52,403 nt of DNA from Leisingera sp. ANG59 (GTDB taxonomy: Bacteria > Pseudomonadota > Alphaproteobacteria > Rhodobacterales > Rhodobacteraceae). The stretch is from the NCBI RefSeq assembly GCF_013317235.1, contig NZ_WLCM01000020.1, positions 1-52,403 of the forward strand. The letters run 5' to 3'. Below are positions 1 to 9,333 of this stretch, piece by piece (position 1 is the first letter of the stretch; each line of letters starts with the position of its first letter). Made by a program: the position numbers and the translations under genes. Below the pieces are notes generated by a model. It searched no databases, was not told where the DNA came from, and saw only the letters and a program-made list of their open reading frames with translations.

Positions 1-190
1 ACTGCCGCCGCCAGGTGGTCAGCAGCGACCGGCAAATGCCATGCCGCCGCGCTGTGGCAGCCGCTTGTCGGTGGCCGATAAAGCTCTCCTCCACGATGCG
101 CAGTTTATCATCATCTGACCAATACCGGCGGCGATCACCATCGGCAGCGGAAAGAACTTCGATTTGAGGGCGGTTATTGAAGTCGGACAT
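1..190 (-). CDS. tnpA: IS66-family transposase accessory protein TnpA (OrfA), N-terminal part, cut by window edge
   Basis: Reading leftwards from an ATG at 188-190 gives about 63 residues without a stop before the window ends. The translation begins MSDFNNRPQIEVLS and contains RRRYWSDDDKLRIVEES, followed by GHRQAAATARRHGI and LLTTWRR. This is the helix-turn-helix pattern of IS66/IS3-type OrfA proteins, in which a small DNA-binding protein accompanies the main transposase. The rest of the element lies outside the window, so whether it is intact cannot be judged. It sits directly downstream of the polysaccharide locus. Family recognition is by motif and fairly secure; the assignment to IS66 rather than a related family is less so. 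Confidence 0.8.
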   Translation of the reverse strand, partial: MSDFNNRPQIEVLSAADGDRRRYWSDDDKLRIVEESFIGHRQAAATARRHGICRSLLTTWRRQ

Positions 191-249
191 AAGGCCGGAC
201 TTACCATCGGATCGATCCCGGGATCAGGCGGCCGCCGCCGGAGCCTTAC
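1..249 (-). mobile_element. IS66-like insertion sequence, one end only
   Basis: The tnpA start is followed on its upstream side by about 60 bases that end in a sequence reading GTAAGGCTCCGG on the minus strand (up to about 249). IS66 elements often begin with GTAAG and carry tnpA shortly inside the terminal repeat, so 249 is a plausible left end. The partner repeat and any 8-bp target duplication are outside the window, so the boundary is only a guess. Confidence 0.35.
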
Positions 250-303
250 AGTTCTCCGCGGGAAGCCGACTGTGCGGCAGTCAGAGAGTGCCACGCGGCA
301 AGC

Positions 304-1212
304 CTAGTTTCCGGCCGTATCGATGCGCACTCTGTGTTCCACACGCCAGTCGGGCAGGCCGAATCCATCTGGCCACGGGTAAACTTCCTGCTGATTGAAA
401 TAGACGACTCCGGTCAGGGCCGGGTAACCGCTCTTGTCCTGGCGCACGTTCTGCTCCCAGCGCGCGACATAGGCTTCATCTCCGGAATAGCCCAGTTCAG
501 CCACCATGACAGGCTTTCCGTAGTCTTTCACCCGTTCATACCGGGGGGCGAAAATATCATCGAAGCTCATCTCGCCGCCTCGGTAAATCTGCTCCCAGGG
601 CTGGAGGCCGAAAACCGAAAGCCCGATGATATCGACGTAGTCGTCGCCAGGATAATAGTCCTGCAGGTTTTCATATCCCAAGGGTGACCACATGACTGCG
701 ATTTCCGGAGCCTTGTCCCGGCAGATGTCAATCATGCGCTTGAAGGCGTAGATATACGTCTCCGGCTGCCACTGAGCCCAGATGAACTGGCCGCTGTCAT
801 CGTCCATTTCCTGCGCCCAGCGGACAGTGACCTTGCTGTCGAACTCGTTCAGAACTTCACATATCGCGGCCATGTTACGGTCGTATGTTCCGTCCTGGAT
901 ACCGCGGATCAGACGTTGCGGTGTGTTGCGGGCGTCGCGGGTCCATGTCCAGGGCTCGATCGTGACAAGCACTTCGCGGTTGCGTTCCTTGGCATATTTG
1001 TCGGCTTCTAGCAGTGATCCCAGGAACAAGTCTTCCCAAGGCAGGAAAAGATGCTCAATCTGGACATTCTGTTCGTCAGAGAAATCCCCATGCGGATCAT
1101 AGACGCCAAAGGGGAAATCTCCCGGCGGCGGCGGGAAGGATTGCAGGGCAGTTCCGCTGAATGCTGCAGCCACTGCAGCGGTGATCAGGAGGTGCCTGTT
1201 TAGTAGGGGCAT
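304..1212 (-). CDS. GH26-like glycoside hydrolase of the polysaccharide locus
   Basis: A 302-residue protein with an N-terminal hydrophobic leader (about residues 5-24), so probably exported or membrane-anchored. It resembles the TIM-barrel GH26 (beta-mannanase clan) fold: RWAQEMD around residue 135 matches the acid/base Glu motif and VAELGYSG around residue 249 matches the nucleophile Glu motif. DYVDIIGLSVFG and VMWSP are also typical of the barrel. It starts three bases after the stop of the GT2 synthase gene and is the last gene of the minus-strand operon. Such hydrolases are common partners of processive beta-glycan synthases, where they trim or release the polymer; that role here is inferred. 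The substrate is unknown. Confidence 0.7.
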   Translation of the reverse strand: MPLLNRHLLITAAVAAAFSGTALQSFPPPPGDFPFGVYDPHGDFSDEQNVQIEHLFLPWEDLFLGSLLEADKYAKERNREVLVTIEPWTWTRDARNTPQRLIRGIQDGTYDRNMAAICEVLNEFDSKVTVRWAQEMDDDSGQFIWAQWQPETYIYAFKRMIDICRDKAPEIAVMWSPLGYENLQDYYPGDDYVDIIGLSVFGLQPWEQIYRGGEMSFDDIFAPRYERVKDYGKPVMVAELGYSGDEAYVARWEQNVRQDKSGYPALTGVVYFNQQEVYPWPDGFGLPDWRVEHRVRIDTAGN

Positions 1213-1215
1213 GGT

Positions 1216-3072
1216 CTACTCCGTCTTCTGCTGGAACAGGGTCTTTCCCGGCCATTCCAGGTTCATTTCGTAGGCAACTGTACCCGGCGGGCCGAGACCC
1301 GCGCCGGATACGATGTATTTGGGGGTGTAAGGTGTGAAAACGCCGCTTCCATAGGACAGCGCATACAGGCTGTGCGCGCCCTGGCCGCCAAGTGCGGCAG
1401 CAATGGCAGCGACAAGCGCCGCACTGGCTGACGCTTGAAAGGCTGAAGCAACCGGCCACTTGAACGGTGAAATGCGGTTCTCGCGCAGGTGCTGGATCGC
1501 GATCACGGTGAACAGCAGCGTGTAAACGGCGGCGTTCAACAGGCTCAGCACCACAAAGCCCGCCGCCTCTTTCAAGTCCTGCACGAAAAGCGGCGGCAGT
1601 GCTGCCCCCAGGGCCAGCAGCAGGTAGGGCAGCAGAACCCGCAGCGGCACGGGCGGGGTGGTGCCTCCGCCCTTTGGGGTTACGCGGAAGTCGACAAAGC
1701 CGCCGCGCAGCCGGTCGGCGATGGCCATGCTGCAGCCCAGCAGAACCCAGGGCCATTGCGCACAGGGAAACAGGGCGCGCTCCCAGCTGAGCACCTTGGC
1801 ATCGTGGGGCCTGAGAGTGACCCGCGCCCGCATCAGATAGACAAACAGGATAACCGCAGCAGTCGCAGGCAGCGCGTGCAGAACAAAGCCGATGAAAGTC
1901 ACTCCCGCGAACCTGATATCAAACAGCAGCGCGGCAATCGGGAACATGTACATCAAGGCCATGAACAGGGCGAACAGCGGATACCACAGCTGACACAGCA
2001 GGAACTGAAACCGGAGCCGCGGCGGCAATCCCTTCAGATAGCGGGGAGTATGGGTTAGCAGCAGCGTTGTCAGGCTGCGCGACCATTGGAATTCCTGGGT
2101 GGCAAGATCGGCCATGCAAGCCGGGCCGGCGCCATGTGCAATGGCATCCGCGACGTGTGTGCCGCGCCAGCCGGCGGAATTCATCAGCATCGTTGTGGAA
2201 TGATCTTCCGCCAGCTCCGGTCCCAGACCGCCCGCCTGCCGCAGCGCGCGCGTGCGCACGGCGTAGTGCGACCCGATGCACATTGGCGCCCAGCCGGCGC
2301 TGTAACCCAATTGGATGCCTCCATGGAACGGCGCTTCGGCATATAGCCGCATGCGTGCAGCCCAGCTCTCGCTTGCATTGCTGCTGCAAATTGACGGGGC
2401 GCTGACATAGCCTGTTTCCGGGTCATCGAAGCCTTCCATGATGGCCTCCAGATACCCGGGCTGCGGCACATGATCGGCGTCAAGCTGGGACACGATGTCG
2501 TATGTTCCATAGCCGTAAAAGTCATAAAAATAGGCTAGGTTTCCTTCCTTGCACCGGGTCCTGCGCGGCCATTCTTTGCGGTGGTATGCGTCAATCCCCT
2601 TGCGGGTCGAGATCCTGACACCATGAGCCGCGCACCAGGCGCGGGTTTCCTCGTCCGGATCTTCATCGGCCAGCCACGTATCATGCGGCGGTCCTTGCGC
2701 CAGCATGGCCGCCAGGGTCTCTTTTAGCACCGCCAGCGGTTCTGCCGGTGTCTTGGTGGTGACCATCGCAACCCTCATTGGCCCTTGCAGCACAGACCGC
2801 GGACGTCGGCGGGTGCCGTTCAGGAAGAACAGCATGAAATAAGCCTGCAGGAAGTAGAGCCAAAAAATGGCCAGTGAAACAAAAACATAGCGCCCGGTGC
2901 CGATATTGTGGCCTGGCAGCAGCCACCAGTGCCAGAAATAGGCAGCGGCCAGCAGCCACAGGGCAAACACTGCAGCGGCAGCCCCGTCAAAGCCGCGCGT
3001 GCGGCGGGCTGAGGCCCGGTTATTCCGCGGCATGGCGCCCATCGCGTGCCTTTCTTGCGTCTGCCAATCCAA
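1216..3072 (-). CDS. Membrane GT2 glycosyltransferase, cellulose-synthase-like (processive type)
   Basis: A 618-residue membrane protein with two N-terminal transmembrane helices (about 29-52 and 61-84), a cytoplasmic GT-A domain, and several C-terminal helices. Visible catalytic elements are the UDP-binding Asp in LADEDPDEE (about 134-140), the DAD motif in QLDADH (198-200) and the ED pair in LAEDHST (299-300). The position of the QxxRW acceptor motif of cellulose and chitin synthases reads QEFQW (336-340), with Gln for Arg. The ATG at 3072 gives a 53-base overlap with galE; internal ATGs at 3042 and 3033 would shorten it. It sits between nucleotide-sugar genes and a GH26-like hydrolase, so it probably polymerises a beta-glycan across the inner membrane. 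The polymer cannot be named. Confidence 0.85.
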   Translation of the reverse strand: MDWQTQERHAMGAMPRNNRASARRTRGFDGAAAAVFALWLLAAAYFWHWWLLPGHNIGTGRYVFVSLAIFWLYFLQAYFMLFFLNGTRRRPRSVLQGPMRVAMVTTKTPAEPLAVLKETLAAMLAQGPPHDTWLADEDPDEETRAWCAAHGVRISTRKGIDAYHRKEWPRRTRCKEGNLAYFYDFYGYGTYDIVSQLDADHVPQPGYLEAIMEGFDDPETGYVSAPSICSSNASESWAARMRLYAEAPFHGGIQLGYSAGWAPMCIGSHYAVRTRALRQAGGLGPELAEDHSTTMLMNSAGWRGTHVADAIAHGAGPACMADLATQEFQWSRSLTTLLLTHTPRYLKGLPPRLRFQFLLCQLWYPLFALFMALMYMFPIAALLFDIRFAGVTFIGFVLHALPATAAVILFVYLMRARVTLRPHDAKVLSWERALFPCAQWPWVLLGCSMAIADRLRGGFVDFRVTPKGGGTTPPVPLRVLLPYLLLALGAALPPLFVQDLKEAAGFVVLSLLNAAVYTLLFTVIAIQHLRENRISPFKWPVASAFQASASAALVAAIAAALGGQGAHSLYALSYGSGVFTPYTPKYIVSGAGLGPPGTVAYEMNLEWPGKTLFQQKTE

Positions 3073-4042
3073 AGGACGGCGCGGCGTCGCTGATAATCTG
3101 TTCCAGCCCGGAACGTTCAGTGCGGAAGCCCAGCGTTTCTGACGCGAGGGTCGCGTCCGCCGTCAGTGAAGGCGGGTCGCCGGGGCGGCGCCGGGCCTGT
3201 TTATGCGGTACCGGTGCTCCGGTTACCCTTTGGATTGCCGCCAGCACTTCAAAGACCGTGTGGCCGGTGCCGCTGCCCAAGTTCAGGGCGGTGCTGGGGC
3301 CGCCCGCCGCCAGGTATCCTGCCGCCAGAACATGGCCGCGGGCCAAGTCGCTGACATGGATGTAGTCCCGCTCGCAACTGCCGTCCCGCGTGGGGTAATC
3401 CGTTCCGAAAACCTGCAGGGGGCCGCGCTGGCCGGATGCTGCTTGCAGCGCCAGTGGCAGTAAATGGGTTTCCGGGTCATGGCGCTCGCACAGCTCTCCT
3501 TCGGGATCCGCACCGGCAGCATTGAAATAGCGTAATGCCGCAAACCGCAGCCCGTGCGCGGCAGAGCAGTCGCGCAGCATCTCTTCGCACATCAGCTTAC
3601 TGCGGCCATAGGGGTTGATAGGCGCCTGCGGTGTGTTCTCCCGGATCGGGCAGTCCGCAGGGGTGCCGTAGGTGGCGCAGCTGGAGGACAACACGATTTG
3701 CTCTATTCCGGTGCCAACACAGGCATTGATCAACGAGATCATGCCACCGGCATTATTGTCGTAGTAGAAAACCGGCCGATCCACCGACTCGCCGACATAG
3801 GCAGAAGCGGCAAAATGCATTACAGCTTTGATGCCATGCTCGCGGATGGTTTCGCCCAGCGCTGATTGATCGCGCACATCTGCGTTGACGAAAGGCCCCC
3901 ATTTTACCGCATCCGCATGCCCGGTGCTCAGATTGTCGACCGTGACCGGCAGATAACCCGCCAGGCTCAGGGCCTTGCATGCGTGGCTGCCAATGAAGCC
4001 GGCGCCGCCTGTCACGAGTATGGGAAACAGCCGTGTCATCAC
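3020..4042 (-). CDS. galE: UDP-glucose 4-epimerase
   Basis: A 340-residue extended short-chain dehydrogenase that interconverts UDP-glucose and UDP-galactose using bound NAD. The NAD-binding glycine motif GGAGFIGSH lies at residues 12-20, the Ser-rich segment SSSCATYG at about 119-126, and the catalytic Tyr-Lys pair at Y145 and K149 (NPYGRSK). The length is normal for GalE. Its start overlaps the stop of the upstream UDP-xylose synthase gene by four bases, and its 3' end overlaps the GT2 gene. This arrangement implies translational coupling and a role in feeding the nearby synthase or a substituent transferase. Housekeeping galactose use cannot be excluded. Confidence 0.9.
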   Translation of the reverse strand: MMTRLFPILVTGGAGFIGSHACKALSLAGYLPVTVDNLSTGHADAVKWGPFVNADVRDQSALGETIREHGIKAVMHFAASAYVGESVDRPVFYYDNNAGGMISLINACVGTGIEQIVLSSSCATYGTPADCPIRENTPQAPINPYGRSKLMCEEMLRDCSAAHGLRFAALRYFNAAGADPEGELCERHDPETHLLPLALQAASGQRGPLQVFGTDYPTRDGSCERDYIHVSDLARGHVLAAGYLAAGGPSTALNLGSGTGHTVFEVLAAIQRVTGAPVPHKQARRRPGDPPSLTADATLASETLGFRTERSGLEQIISDAAPSFGLADARKARDGRHAAE

Positions 4043-5100
4043 CGCGCCGCCGCCGTCAAATGACCTGCTTCCGCCATTTCAGCCTGAAAGTGGCGGATGG
4101 TTCGGTGCAGCCCGTCTTCCAAACGCACTTTGGGCTGCCACCCGAGTTTGGACCTGGCAACGCTGATGTCGGGCTTGCGCTGCTTCGGATCGTCCTGCGG
4201 CAAATCCTTGAACACCACTTGCGATCTGGTACCGGTCAGGGTGCAGACCTTGCGGGCCAGTTCCAGCACAGTGAATTCGCCCGGGTTGCCGAGGTTCACC
4301 GGCGCCGGGGCGGCTTCATTCAGGTCCATCAGCGCTTCGATGGCGTCCAGCAGGTCGCCGGAATAGCAGAAAGACCGGGTCTGCCCGCCGCTGCCATACA
4401 CGGTTATGTCTTTGCCCCGCAGCGCCTGGTTGATGAAATTGGACACCACACGGCCGTCCTGCGGATCCATGAATGGGCCGTAAGTGTTGAATATCCGGGC
4501 GATGGCGATCTGCACGCCGTAGCGATGGTGATAGTCATGAAACAGCGTTTCCGCGGCGCGCTTGCCTTCGTCGTAGCAGGCGCGCGGCCCGAAGGTATTG
4601 ACGCAGCCACGGTATCCTTCCGGCTGCGGGCTGATCTCCGGATCCCCATAGATCTCGGAAGTGGACGCCTGAAACACCTTGGCACCCTTTTCCCGGGCCA
4701 GTTCCAGTGCGTTCATTGCACCCATCACGCTGGTCTTGAAGGTGTGAATGGGGTCTAGCTGGTACTTCGGCGGAGATGCGGGACAGGCCAGGTTGAATAT
4801 CTGATGCACCGGTCCCTTGAGCTGGTAAGGGGTAATAACGTCATGCTCGATAAAGCGGAAACTGCGGTGCGACATCAGCGGCGTGATATTGCGCATTCTG
4901 CCGGTTTGCAGGTTATCCAGGCAAATCACCTGATGGCCCTGCTGCAGCTTGCGGGCGCACAGCTGCGATCCCAGAAACCCTGCTCCCCCGGTAACCAGAA
5001 CCGTTCTGCGCAAAGGCAGGCACGGTTTCACCGGCGTGTGCGTCACACGCTTATTCCCTCTTGGCAGCGTCATGTACCGAACCCCCATTTGGTACAGCAC
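4039..5100 (-). CDS. uxs: UDP-glucuronate decarboxylase (UDP-xylose synthase)
   Basis: A 353-residue extended SDR enzyme converting UDP-glucuronate to UDP-xylose. NAD-binding GGAGFLGS is at about 38-45. The UXS signature [10 protein letters not shown] follows at 105-114, and the catalytic Tyr-Lys is in ACYDEGKR (Y176, K180), with TSEIYG before it. These features separate it from the epimerase downstream. The N-terminus to residue about 30 is not conserved, and ATGs at codons 5 and 10 are possible alternative starts. It is the first gene of the minus-strand polysaccharide operon (uxs-galE-GT2-GH26), so transcription probably begins in the long non-coding stretch to its right. The presence of UXS suggests xylose in the polymer. 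Confidence 0.88.
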   Translation of the reverse strand: MLYQMGVRYMTLPRGNKRVTHTPVKPCLPLRRTVLVTGGAGFLGSQLCARKLQQGHQVICLDNLQTGRMRNITPLMSHRSFRFIEHDVITPYQLKGPVHQIFNLACPASPPKYQLDPIHTFKTSVMGAMNALELAREKGAKVFQASTSEIYGDPEISPQPEGYRGCVNTFGPRACYDEGKRAAETLFHDYHHRYGVQIAIARIFNTYGPFMDPQDGRVVSNFINQALRGKDITVYGSGGQTRSFCYSGDLLDAIEALMDLNEAAPAPVNLGNPGEFTVLELARKVCTLTGTRSQVVFKDLPQDDPKQRKPDISVARSKLGWQPKVRLEDGLHRTIRHFQAEMAEAGHLTAAAR

Positions 5101-5848
5101 CGCAATACGATTGCCGGGAAGATTTTCCCTGAATTTCCGCCTGAAACGGCGGTTTTCCTTCTGTCGGCTGGCCTTGCATTTACGCCTATGAACCAGCGCG
5201 TTTGGACAAACTTAATTGCGTTGCGTCTTACAATACCCTGCACGCCTCAATAAAAACGATAGGGGCGGGGTAAGCCCCATCAAGAACAGGAAGCGCTTCT
5301 AATACTTAATCGTGCCGGACTACCACTTTTGGGAGGGTGCCAAGATCAGGTTTCTATCCTCAGGGGGATTTGAGTCCAAAAATCTCGCCGATACCGTGTC
5401 TTGTCATAGTAAGCGCAGCGTACAGTCACATACTGCCAACCCTCGAGGTGCTAATGTTTTTTCTGCGGTTCTTTAGGTTTATCCTGCGCGACAGGCAGGT
5501 ATTGGGCAGCGTTGTTTCAGCTTTGTTACCCAAGCCCGCCTGTTCTGCTGCCGGGGCGGTTTGCCTGAAGGCGTATTCAAACCGGCGTGGTTATTTTTGC
5601 CAGTCCGCTTCCGGAAACTTTCAAAGCACAGGGGCGCGCAGGAGCATCTTCCTTCTTTCACTCCGGCCTATGGTTTGACTTGCCAAAAAAATACACCAGC
5701 TAAAATAGAGTATTAAACTGGGCAACGCCGTTGGCCCTTGTTGGTCGGGCATCGCCGGGTGCGTGGTAATTGGCCGCGTTCGAGGGCGCAATTCGACGTG
5801 CATCTGAATGGGAATTCGTAATTTCAGGCAGAAGAAAAGGGGCAACAG
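5101..5848. other. 748-base intergenic region upstream of the polysaccharide operon
   Basis: No convincing gene is seen; the short open frames here have no recognisable family, and only one (an ATG at 5454 after GAGGT, 74 codons) has even a plausible ribosome-binding site. A perfect 10-base palindrome GAAGCGCTTC lies at 5290-5299, about 190 bases upstream of uxs, and resembles a LacI-type operator core. A short GGGGC/GCCCC hairpin near 5262-5279 is followed on the minus strand by a T-rich run. The region presumably holds the promoter of the leftward operon, but I cannot point to clear -35 and -10 boxes. Confidence 0.5.
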
Positions 5849-6097
5849 ATGAAACTGGCAAACATTTTGGCAGCCGCCGCAGCGGGCCTAGTTCTGTCCG
5901 GGTGCGAGGAATTCGAAGGTGAGCAGGCTCCGGAGGTTACGCCACCGGAATACTATCCGTGCAGGGAATTGCCGCAAGCCCTGGCACAAGCCGACGCGGT
6001 CGTCCGCAACCCTGACAGGCTGAGCGGAAATGAGCAGAATTACTGGTTCGATCGCCAGGAGCGCTTGGTCAAGCGTGCCTGGGAATGCAAATCGTAG
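5849..6097 (+). CDS. Small predicted outer-membrane or periplasmic lipoprotein
   Basis: An 82-residue protein with a classic lipoprotein signal: MKLANI, then an Ala/Leu-rich core, then LSGC with the lipidated Cys at residue 19. The residue after it is Glu, so outer-membrane targeting is plausible. A purine-rich Shine-Dalgarno (AAGGGG) precedes the ATG at good spacing. The mature part is only about 64 residues, acidic at the start, and has two further cysteines that could form a disulphide. No family is recognised. It converges on nnrS, with only eight bases between the stops, so it is not part of that operon. Confidence 0.7.
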   Translation: MKLANILAAAAAGLVLSGCEEFEGEQAPEVTPPEYYPCRELPQALAQADAVVRNPDRLSGNEQNYWFDRQERLVKRAWECKS

Positions 6098-6105
6098 CCA
6101 ACCGG

Positions 6106-7443
6106 TTACGGAGCGGGTTGGAACCTTCGGCGCATGGGGCAGTTGCGGCGCAAATGCCCGGTGCAAGTGGTGCGGTATGAACGGGGCCTGTCCCTAGCCG
6201 TCTCGTTCCAGTCTGGGGGTTTTCCGGGACGGGCGACCGGCGGGTCAAAGCGCTGCCCGCTCAGTACCGGACGGCGGACCGGACCGGTCAGGGCGGGCAG
6301 GAAACCTGTGATGAAGGCAATCCAGGCGGCGGTCCACAGCAATGCGGAAGAGCTAACCAAAATCTCTGAAAAAGCGGGTACTGCCGGCGCCGCGAGCCGC
6401 AGCCAGACCGCTGTCCAGATCAGACCGGCCCCGGCAGAAAATCCAGCGCCAGCGCGCATCTTACCGTCGTCTGAATGGGCCGCGGCACGACCGGCGATGG
6501 CCATGATCAGTCCGGTCATTGCGCCAATGGTGATGGCATGAACGGCTGCGGCGGGCGGGTAATCCGCAAGGTTCAGTTCGGAGAACCCGACCGCAAAGGC
6601 GCCCAAGGGCAACCAAAGGAAGCCAAGGTGCAGGGCTGCCAGCAGAGGGTTTGACAGGGCTGCTGCAGTTTGCCAGCCGGACATCATCCAGATCATCGGA
6701 ACGGCCGCCGCCGTCAAAACGGCCTCAGCCGCATGGGAAGCTCCGGCCAGCTGCAATGCCAGCGCCAGTACCAGCAGCACTTGCGCTGTTCCGCGGGTCC
6801 GCGGGCGATCCCTGAATTGCAGGTCCGGGTTTCCTGTCTGCGCTAGCCAGTTACGGGTGAAGGCGGGAACGGCCCGCGCTCCAACGCTGAACAGGAGCAG
6901 GGCCAGACCGCTGATGACCGTCTTTGCAACTTCCAAACTTCCATAGACGTTTCCAGTCCCGGCTCGTGCAAGGAAAGCGGCCTCCCCCAGCCCCAAGGCC
7001 AGGACGGCAGCCGCAAACCCCAGCTTTCGGAAGGTCCGTGCCGCAATTAACTCACTCAGCAAATACCCGGCAAGGCCTAGAGAAAATGCGCCATTCAGCA
7101 GCAATGGAACTGCCAACGGCATCGCAGAAAAGGCTGCAATTGCGATCCGGGCCAGCAGCCAGACCGCAACCAGCGCCAAAAGGCCCGCCCCGCGCAGGGG
7201 TGGCCGTCCGGTCCAGCCGGGCAGCGCGGTCAGCAGGTAGCCCGCAATGGCAGCTGATGCAAAGCCGAACAGCAGCTCGTGCACATGCCACAAGACAGCA
7301 GGCTCCAAAGCCGGCTCCGGCAGCCCCAGCTGCGCGCCCAGCGGCCACCATGCGACAGTCAGAAGCGCACAAAGAAACGCCAGCAGGAACAGCGGCCGGT
7401 GCGGGGCGTCCCAGAGGGCGCTGAAGTCCCGGCGGCGGATCAC
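6106..7443 (-). CDS. nnrS: NnrS-family haem/copper membrane protein
   Basis: A 445-residue polytopic protein of about twelve hydrophobic helices. The N-terminal WHVHELLFGFASAAIAGYL segment, followed by ALPGWTGRPPLRG, is the NnrS signature; its His residues are the likely metal ligands. NnrS proteins are induced during denitrification or nitrosative stress and protect against nitric oxide, with unclear mechanism. Translation starts at a GTG (7441-7443) overlapping the stop of ubiV by GTGA, so the two are translationally coupled. After about residue 385 the C-terminal tail is basic and proline-rich, without helices, and looks like an unconserved extension. It is the last gene of the ubiT-ubiU-ubiV-nnrS operon. 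Confidence 0.88.
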   Translation of the reverse strand: MIRRRDFSALWDAPHRPLFLLAFLCALLTVAWWPLGAQLGLPEPALEPAVLWHVHELLFGFASAAIAGYLLTALPGWTGRPPLRGAGLLALVAVWLLARIAIAAFSAMPLAVPLLLNGAFSLGLAGYLLSELIAARTFRKLGFAAAVLALGLGEAAFLARAGTGNVYGSLEVAKTVISGLALLLFSVGARAVPAFTRNWLAQTGNPDLQFRDRPRTRGTAQVLLVLALALQLAGASHAAEAVLTAAAVPMIWMMSGWQTAAALSNPLLAALHLGFLWLPLGAFAVGFSELNLADYPPAAAVHAITIGAMTGLIMAIAGRAAAHSDDGKMRAGAGFSAGAGLIWTAVWLRLAAPAVPAFSEILVSSSALLWTAAWIAFITGFLPALTGPVRRPVLSGQRFDPPVARPGKPPDWNETARDRPRSYRTTCTGHLRRNCPMRRRFQPAP

Positions 7444-8345
7444 GAGGGTGTTGAATCCGCGGACCAGGACACGCCGCTTGGCCCGGTTAAGAAGCCGTCG
7501 CTAAGGCGGGTTTGCGGAGATGCCTGTTGCACTGTTGCGGCAATGGCACCCGCAGGCGCGGCGCCGTCCAGCCGGTCGCGGTATACTTGGCACAGCCGGC
7601 TGAAACCCTGGGATTGCGGCGACAGGCGCAGGGCGGATACCCCGGCTTCGGCCAGAGCCTCAATCTGGTAGTCGGCGCAGGCATGGCTGTGCGACAGGGT
7701 CTGAACCCCGTTCATCGCCATGAAGGGCTGATCCTCCAGCGTCCGCACCTCAAGCCCGTCGGGGTCATCCTCGCAGGCGAATTGGCAATTGTCCTTGGTC
7801 CGTTTGTGAAGCCGGGCATGATAGCAGCGCCCCGAGATCGCCAGCGGCAGCCGTCCGTGGCCCCAAACCTCGATGGCAACACCCAGCTCCTTGCCTGCGC
7901 GGCTGAGTGTCTCAACCGACGCCAGCGGCAGCTCCGGCGGCAGGCAGGCACGGGTGGCCCCCAGCGATGCCAGCCAGGCCAAGGTGCCCTCATTATAGAC
8001 ATTGACCAGCGGTCCGACGTGAAAGCCCATGCCCTCGGGCAGATGCGCCAGCGCCGTCAGGTCGTTGATCTCGACCGTCACCCCCATCGCCGCAAGGTCC
8101 GCCGTCAGCTTGCGCTCGCGCTTAAGCGTGACAAGGGCAAGGCTCGTCAGCACTGCCTCCTTGCCCGCTTCCGCCAGCAGGGAGAGTGCCTCAGGGATGC
8201 GGTCCTGGTAGAAGGGCAGGCGTTTGGAGCAGACCAGCTCGCCCAGAACAACACGGTCAACAGGGGCCTCGGCCAAAGCGCCGTAAAACACGCTCCAGCT
8301 TTCGGCCGGCCAGAAGAATTGGTTCGGCCCGACAGTCAGTTCCAT
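7440..8345 (-). CDS. ubiV: Oxygen-independent ubiquinone hydroxylase subunit UbiV
   Basis: A 301-residue U32-peptidase-family protein. With UbiU it forms the 4Fe-4S complex that hydroxylates the ubiquinone ring without O2. The four cluster cysteines are visible as C39 (GELVCSK), C174 (SGRCYHAR), C187 and C191 (NCQFAC); the 13- and 4-residue spacing matches the Escherichia coli enzyme as I recall it. The C-terminus after about residue 270 is low in conserved features. It lies four bases after ubiU and overlaps nnrS, consistent with a single transcript. It is named UbiV rather than UbiU because of the short N-terminus and the RCYHAR motif. Confidence 0.9.
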   Translation of the reverse strand: MELTVGPNQFFWPAESWSVFYGALAEAPVDRVVLGELVCSKRLPFYQDRIPEALSLLAEAGKEAVLTSLALVTLKRERKLTADLAAMGVTVEINDLTALAHLPEGMGFHVGPLVNVYNEGTLAWLASLGATRACLPPELPLASVETLSRAGKELGVAIEVWGHGRLPLAISGRCYHARLHKRTKDNCQFACEDDPDGLEVRTLEDQPFMAMNGVQTLSHSHACADYQIEALAEAGVSALRLSPQSQGFSRLCQVYRDRLDGAAPAGAIAATVQQASPQTRLSDGFLTGPSGVSWSADSTPS

Positions 8346-8349
8346 TCTG

Positions 8350-9333
8350 TTATCTCCAGGTTTTCTTGTAGGCGCCTGTGGTCATCGCCTGGCCCTCGGA
8401 CAGCCGCGCCAGCATGCCCTGCGGCAGCGGCTGGCCTGCTTCCAGCGCATCAACGGCAGCGCGGAAGTTGCGCACCACCTGCGCCACATAGGACTTCGAG
8501 CGCTGTCGCCCTTCGATCTTCAGTGCGGTGACACCGGCCTTCTGAAGCTGAGGGATCAGCTGTTCCGCGTTGAGGCTGACCGGGTCTTCAAACAGGTGGC
8601 CGGTCTGGCTGCCGGCGGAGAAACACCCTTTGCACAGGGTCGGGTAGGGCGCGGGCTCGTCTTTGGCCACGCGGTGGATGGTAAACCCGCCCAGCTTGGC
8701 GTCCAGGGCGCCGTCGTCGTCGCGGTATTCCACATGGCTGGCGGGGGAGCAGACCCCGTTCATGTTCGGAGACAGCCCGGTTGCGAAAGACGAGAGCGAA
8801 CAGCGCCCCTCGGCCATAACGCACAGCCCGCCAAAGACGAAGACTTCGGTTTCCACTTCCGTTTCTGCATTGATGGCCGCGATTTCCGGCACCGACAGAA
8901 CCCGCGGCAGCACCACCCGTTTCACGCCGAAAGTGCTTGCGTAGAAATTGATGATGTCGGCATTGGCGGCCGCAGCCTGGACCGAAAGGTGCAGCCGCAG
9001 GCCGGGGTGGCTGCGCGCCGCGTAGTCCAGCAAGCCGGGGTCCGCCAGGATCACCGCATCCGCACCCGATTGCGCGGCGTCGTCAATGGCGCGGTGCCAG
9101 AGCGACTGATTGCCTGCGCGGGGGAATGTGTTGATCGCCACCAGCACCTTGGCGCCGTGACCGTGGGCAAAACCCGCCCCTTCGCGCATTTCCGCGCGGT
9201 CAAAGTTGAGGCCTGGGAAGTTGCGGGCGTTGGTCTCGTCGTTGAAGCCGCAATAGACCGTGTGCGCCCCGGCCTTGACGGCGGCACGCAGGGCCGCGGG
9301 AGTTCCTGCGGGGCAGACGATTTCCATCACCAT
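8350..9333 (-). CDS. ubiU: Oxygen-independent ubiquinone hydroxylase subunit UbiU
   Basis: A 327-residue U32-family protein, partner of UbiV. Cluster cysteines C171 (GGLCVMAEGRC), C178, C195 (GVCSPASH) and C234 (PTLCKGC) are each offset by exactly two from the reported E. coli positions 169, 176, 193 and 232. This suggests that the true start is the second ATG at 9327 (MEIVCPAG), which would overlap the ubiT stop as TGATG. The typical SVQAAAANADIINFY and ALKIEGRQRS segments are present. The pathway role is hydroxylation of ubiquinone precursors under anoxia, with prephenate as oxygen donor in the bacteria studied. Confidence 0.92.
   Translation of the reverse strand: MVMEIVCPAGTPAALRAAVKAGAHTVYCGFNDETNARNFPGLNFDRAEMREGAGFAHGHGAKVLVAINTFPRAGNQSLWHRAIDDAAQSGADAVILADPGLLDYAARSHPGLRLHLSVQAAAANADIINFYASTFGVKRVVLPRVLSVPEIAAINAETEVETEVFVFGGLCVMAEGRCSLSSFATGLSPNMNGVCSPASHVEYRDDDGALDAKLGGFTIHRVAKDEPAPYPTLCKGCFSAGSQTGHLFEDPVSLNAEQLIPQLQKAGVTALKIEGRQRSKSYVAQVVRNFRAAVDALEAGQPLPQGMLARLSEGQAMTTGAYKKTWR

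Noticed and set aside
5337-5678. Open frame of 113 codons in the 5.1-5.8 kb intergenic region
   Set aside because: GTG start without a proper ribosome-binding site, no recognisable family and codon use unlike the neighbouring genes.
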